Source: Clostridia bacterium | Lineage (GTDB): Bacteria > Bacillota > Clostridia > Christensenellales > Aristaeellaceae | Direction: 5' to 3' | Assembly: GCA_017397895.1 (NCBI GenBank) | Contig: JAFQHP010000010.1 | Location: 54,755 to 118,754 of the forward strand | Length of the DNA stretch: 64,000 nt | Shown here: one piece after another, positions 61,468-64,000 of the stretch | How the letters are laid out: each line of letters starts with the position of its first letter | How positions within the stretch are numbered: position 1 is the stretch's first letter | Made by a program: the position numbers and the translations under genes | The notes under the pieces: model-generated | Seen by the model: only the letters and a program-made list of their open reading frames with translations | Told to the model about the DNA's origin: nothing | Databases searched by the model: none

Positions 61468-62010
61468 TCACAGTTCATCCAGCGCCGAAAGTAACGATTC
61501 AATATCCTGACGGACAATGATGAGGCCACAGTCCCGATCGCTGAGGAAGCCTTCCCGGTGCATGGTATCCACAAACTGCAAAAGGCCGTCGAAATAGCCG
61601 TTGACGTTCAGAATGCCCAGGGGGCGGCGAAGGTCCCCCAGCTGGGCCATGGAATACACATCGCCCATTTCATCCAGAGTGCCCAGGCCGCCGGGCAGGG
61701 CAATGCAGGCATCGGCCGCTTCGATGAGGCGGCGCTTGCGCTGCTGCACGTTTTCCATCTGTTCATCGGCCGTGATGATTTCCGGGGCAAAAGCGTCAGT
61801 AAGCCCCCGGATGCGGAAGGAATACACCTTGCCGCCGTGTTCATGGGCGGCGTGGGATACCGCCTGCATCAGCCCATAATCGCACCCGCCAAAGAGCAGG
61901 CTGCGGCCAGACAGGGCGATTTGTTTGCCCGCTTCCCGGGCAAAATGCTGATAGATGGGACAGGTGCCCATCCTGGAGCCGCAAAAGACGGCAATTTTTT
62001 CTTTCTTCAT
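61468..62010 (-). CDS. LOG family protein (TIGR00730 type)
   Basis: The 180-residue Rossmann-fold protein belongs to the family that includes LOG cytokinin-activating phosphoribohydrolases. It has GSRMGTCP near the N-terminus and the signature PGGLGTLDE, the usual PGGxGTxxE. In bacteria such proteins cleave nucleoside 5'-monophosphates or are of unknown role. The start may be 62013; GGGGGTGTAC favours 62010. A consensus promoter lies just upstream. Confidence 0.87.
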   Translation of the reverse strand: MKKEKIAVFCGSRMGTCPIYQHFAREAGKQIALSGRSLLFGGCDYGLMQAVSHAAHEHGGKVYSFRIRGLTDAFAPEIITADEQMENVQQRKRRLIEAADACIALPGGLGTLDEMGDVYSMAQLGDLRRPLGILNVNGYFDGLLQFVDTMHREGFLSDRDCGLIIVRQDIESLLSALDEL

Positions 62011-62032
62011 CATGTACACCCCCTGCGGGGAT

Positions 62033-62061
62033 AGTATAGCAGAGAGAAAAGAGACTGTCAA
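62033..62061 (-). promoter_or_regulatory. Promoter of the LOG-family gene
   Basis: TTGACA (62056-62061) and TATACT (62033-62038) are spaced by 17 bases, about 20 bases before the start, giving a very short leader. Confidence 0.8.
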
Positions 62062-62088
62062 AAAACAAAAATTTTACCGTTTTCGCCC

Positions 62089-62117
62089 TTGTTCAAGGGG
62101 GCGGGCTGTGGTATAAT
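62089..62117 (+). promoter_or_regulatory. Promoter of the DUF1846 gene
   Basis: TTGTTC (62089-62094) and TATAAT (62112-62117) with a 17-base spacer lie about 39 bases before the start. Confidence 0.7.
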
Positions 62118-62155
62118 CAATCTGTTTTTGATTTTGATGCGGAGGCGTTTTGAAC

Positions 62156-63637
62156 ATGCGTATCGGGTTTGATCATGACAAGTATACCGCCATGCAATCG
62201 GAGCATATCCGGGAGAGAATTGCCAAATTCGGGGGCAAACTGTACCTGGAGCTGGGCGGCAAATTATTCGACGACAACCACGCCTCCCGTGTGCTGCCGG
62301 GCTTTCGGCCGGACAGCAAGGTGGCCATGCTGCTGACCCTGCGCAACCAGGCGGAGCTGGTGATTGCCATCAGCGCCGATGACATCGAAAAGAACAAGCT
62401 GCGGGGCGACCTGGGCATTACCTACGACGCCGAAGTGCTGCGGCTGATTGACGCCTTCCGGGGCATCGGGCTGTATGTGGGCAGCGTGGTGATGACCCGG
62501 TGGAACGACCAGGCCTCCGCCGTGCATTTCAAGCAGCGGCTGGAAAACCTGGGCGTAAAGGTGTACCGCCATTTTAACATCGAAGGCTATCCCTACAATG
62601 TGAAGCACATCGTCAGCGACGCCGGCTTTGGCCAGAACGAATATGTGGAAACGGAACGGCCGCTGGTGCTGGTGACGGCCCCCGGCCCCGGCAGCGGCAA
62701 GATGGCCGTGTGTCTGAGCCAGTTGTACCAGGATCATCAGCGGGGCATTCAGGCGGGCTATGCCAAGTTTGAAACCTTCCCCATCTGGAACCTGCCGCTG
62801 AGCCACCCCATCAACATGGCGTACGAAGCTGCCACGGCGGACCTGGACGACGTGAACATGATCGACCCCTATCACCTGGACGCCTACGGCATCAGCGCCG
62901 TGAACTATAACCGGGATATTGAAATTTTCCCGGTGCTCAGCGCTGTATTTGAACATATTTACGGCTCCTCCCCCTACAAATCTCCCACGGATATGGGCGT
63001 GAACATGGTGGGCAACTGCATTGTGGACGATGAAGCCTGCCGGGATGCCTCCAAGCAGGAAGTGATCCGCCGCTATTTTGCTGCCCGCAGTGCCCTGGCC
63101 CTGGCCCATACCACCCAGGTGGAGGTGGACAGGCTGCAGCGGCTGATGCACCAGATGGGCATCTCCCAGGACGACCGGCCTGTGGTAGCCGCCGCCCGGG
63201 AAAGGGAAACGGAAACCGGCGCTCCCGCCCTGGCCATTGAGCTGCCGGACGGCCGCATCATTACCGGCAAAACATCCAACCTGCTGGGCCCCTCCGCCGC
63301 CGTGCTGCTCAACGCCCTGAAGGCCCTGGGCGGCATTGACAAGAGCGCACACCTGATGAGTCCCAAGGTAATCAAGCCCATCCAGTCCCTCAAGTGTGAC
63401 TATCTGGGCAACCATAACCCACGCCTTCACAGCGACGAAGTGCTGGTGGCCCTGAGCATCTGCGCTGCCACCAATAAGGATGCCGCCCACGCCATGGCCC
63501 AGCTGCCGCTGCTGAAGGGCTGCGAGGCCCACTCCACGGTGATCCTGCCCCAGGTGGACGATAATATCTTCCGCCGGCTGAAGGTGAACCTCACCTGCGA
63601 CGCCCGGTACCAGACCCATAAGCTGTATCACAAATAA
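62156..63637 (+). CDS. DUF1846 (UPF0371) family protein
   Basis: The 493-residue cytosolic protein matches the DUF1846 family: [18 protein letters not shown] at the start and the family's P-loop-like [16 protein letters not shown] in the middle. [13 protein letters not shown] and [17 protein letters not shown] follow near the C-terminus. The biochemical role of this family is not known, and the P-loop-like GPGSGK suggests nucleotide or phosphate binding. The ATG at 62156 is preceded by GGAGGCGTTTTGAAC; a TTG at 62150 is the alternative. Confidence 0.87.
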   Translation: MRIGFDHDKYTAMQSEHIRERIAKFGGKLYLELGGKLFDDNHASRVLPGFRPDSKVAMLLTLRNQAELVIAISADDIEKNKLRGDLGITYDAEVLRLIDAFRGIGLYVGSVVMTRWNDQASAVHFKQRLENLGVKVYRHFNIEGYPYNVKHIVSDAGFGQNEYVETERPLVLVTAPGPGSGKMAVCLSQLYQDHQRGIQAGYAKFETFPIWNLPLSHPINMAYEAATADLDDVNMIDPYHLDAYGISAVNYNRDIEIFPVLSAVFEHIYGSSPYKSPTDMGVNMVGNCIVDDEACRDASKQEVIRRYFAARSALALAHTTQVEVDRLQRLMHQMGISQDDRPVVAAARERETETGAPALAIELPDGRIITGKTSNLLGPSAAVLLNALKALGGIDKSAHLMSPKVIKPIQSLKCDYLGNHNPRLHSDEVLVALSICAATNKDAAHAMAQLPLLKGCEAHSTVILPQVDDNIFRRLKVNLTCDARYQTHKLYHK

Positions 63638-63639
63638 CC

Positions 63640-64000
63640 AGGGCAGTGCCCTGGGCCCAGCTGCGGCCAGGGTAGTACCCTGGACCCAATTGCGGAAGTG
63701 GTTGGCCGGACGAACAAACAATGTCCCGCTGGGGCTTGGGGAGACGATGCGGGGCTTCGCCCCTGCACCCCACCAGGGTCATTGACCCTGGACCCAGCTG
63801 CGGAAGGAATTGGCTGGACAAACGAGCAGTTTCCCGCTGGAGCTTGGGAATTGCCTGCAACACGCAAAAACCCGTATGCAAAAGAAGGTTGCAATATTGC
63901 GAGCCGGTTGCGGCCCCGCCACACCACGGGCTGGGCGGCTGAAAGCCGCCGACCGGATGCCAAAGGCATCCGGGGAAAACGATAAAAAGACGCGGTGAGA
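63640..64000 (-). repeat. Dispersed multi-hairpin repeat, copy R4 (cut by window end)
   Basis: Oriented like R3. It contains CCAGGGTCATTGACCCTGG, GCTGCGGAAGGAATTGGCTGG, GCAATATTGCGAGCC, GGCGGCTGAAAGCCGCC and GCATCCGGGGAAAACG, closely matching R1. The element runs off the window, so its outer end is not seen. It holds no gene. Confidence 0.85.

Noticed and set aside
63810..63998. A small frame in R4 (and similar ones in R1 and R3) beginning MAGQTSSFPLELG.
   Set aside because: It recurs only because the repeat recurs. The frame crosses hairpins, has no ribosome site and breaks in R2 and R3.

Overview
The window is about 64 kb of moderately GC-rich DNA that reads as a chromosomal segment of a low-copy, Gram-positive, probably endospore-forming member of the Clostridia. 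The evidence is clostridial-type AGGAGG ribosome sites and sigma-A promoters (TTGACA-17-TATAAT), a split GlgC/GlgD ADP-glucose pyrophosphorylase, LuxS, SmpB/tmRNA, lipoproteins with lipoboxes, a BofA-like sporulation protein and a DUF1846 protein. I cannot name a genus.

Layout. (1) 0-3.6 kb: tRNA-Ser(CGA), a thioredoxin/thioredoxin-reductase fusion, three tandem 151-155 bp repeats abutting the 3' end of ssrA, then ssrA, smpB and luxS. (2) 3.6-17 kb: a glycogen locus (glgC-glgD-glgA plus glgB), with a divergent, very large GT84/GH94 protein of the cyclic beta-glucan synthase type. (3) 17-25.7 kb: a shikimate kinase-like protein, two tandem paralogous lipoproteins, an ABC exporter operon, an FAD/Fe-S oxidoreductase and a secreted CotH-type protein, nearly all with readable promoters and terminators. 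(4) 26.1-45.7 kb: the most remarkable part, a co-oriented seven-gene locus. It encodes a cytosolic Clp/receiver-like/FtsH fusion protease, a small YbjN-like protein, a secreted and membrane-anchored vWA protein, a 1222-residue tubulin-like GTPase, a two-TM orphan protein, a membrane protein combining a degenerate helicase-like core with a zinc-ribbon/HELTH metallopeptidase, and a three-TM TrkA-N-like protein ending in a RyR domain. A strong promoter at 45.7 kb drives it and the RyR gene has a second consensus promoter. I infer one membrane-associated assembly in which a GTPase filament, an extracellular sensor, two proteases and a ligand sensor cooperate. Its job (stress response, envelope remodelling or defence) is unknown. 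(5) 45.8-47.3 kb: a small TPR-like protein and a secreted PIG-L deacetylase. (6) 47.4-59.3 kb: a compact, translationally coupled set of 18 phage packaging, head, tail and lysis genes without integrase, repressor or replication genes, with an unusually short tape-measure protein. (7) 59.8-64 kb: bofA, a CofE-like ligase, a LOG-family protein and a DUF1846 protein.

Four copies of a dispersed, non-coding, multi-hairpin repeat (R1-R4) lie at 25.7, 59.4, 61.0 and 63.6 kb. R1 and R2 are direct repeats that neatly bracket the 33 kb holding the tubulin-like locus and the phage cluster, and R1 truncates an acetyltransferase gene. Housekeeping genes lie on both sides, so regions 4-6 look like an accessory island.
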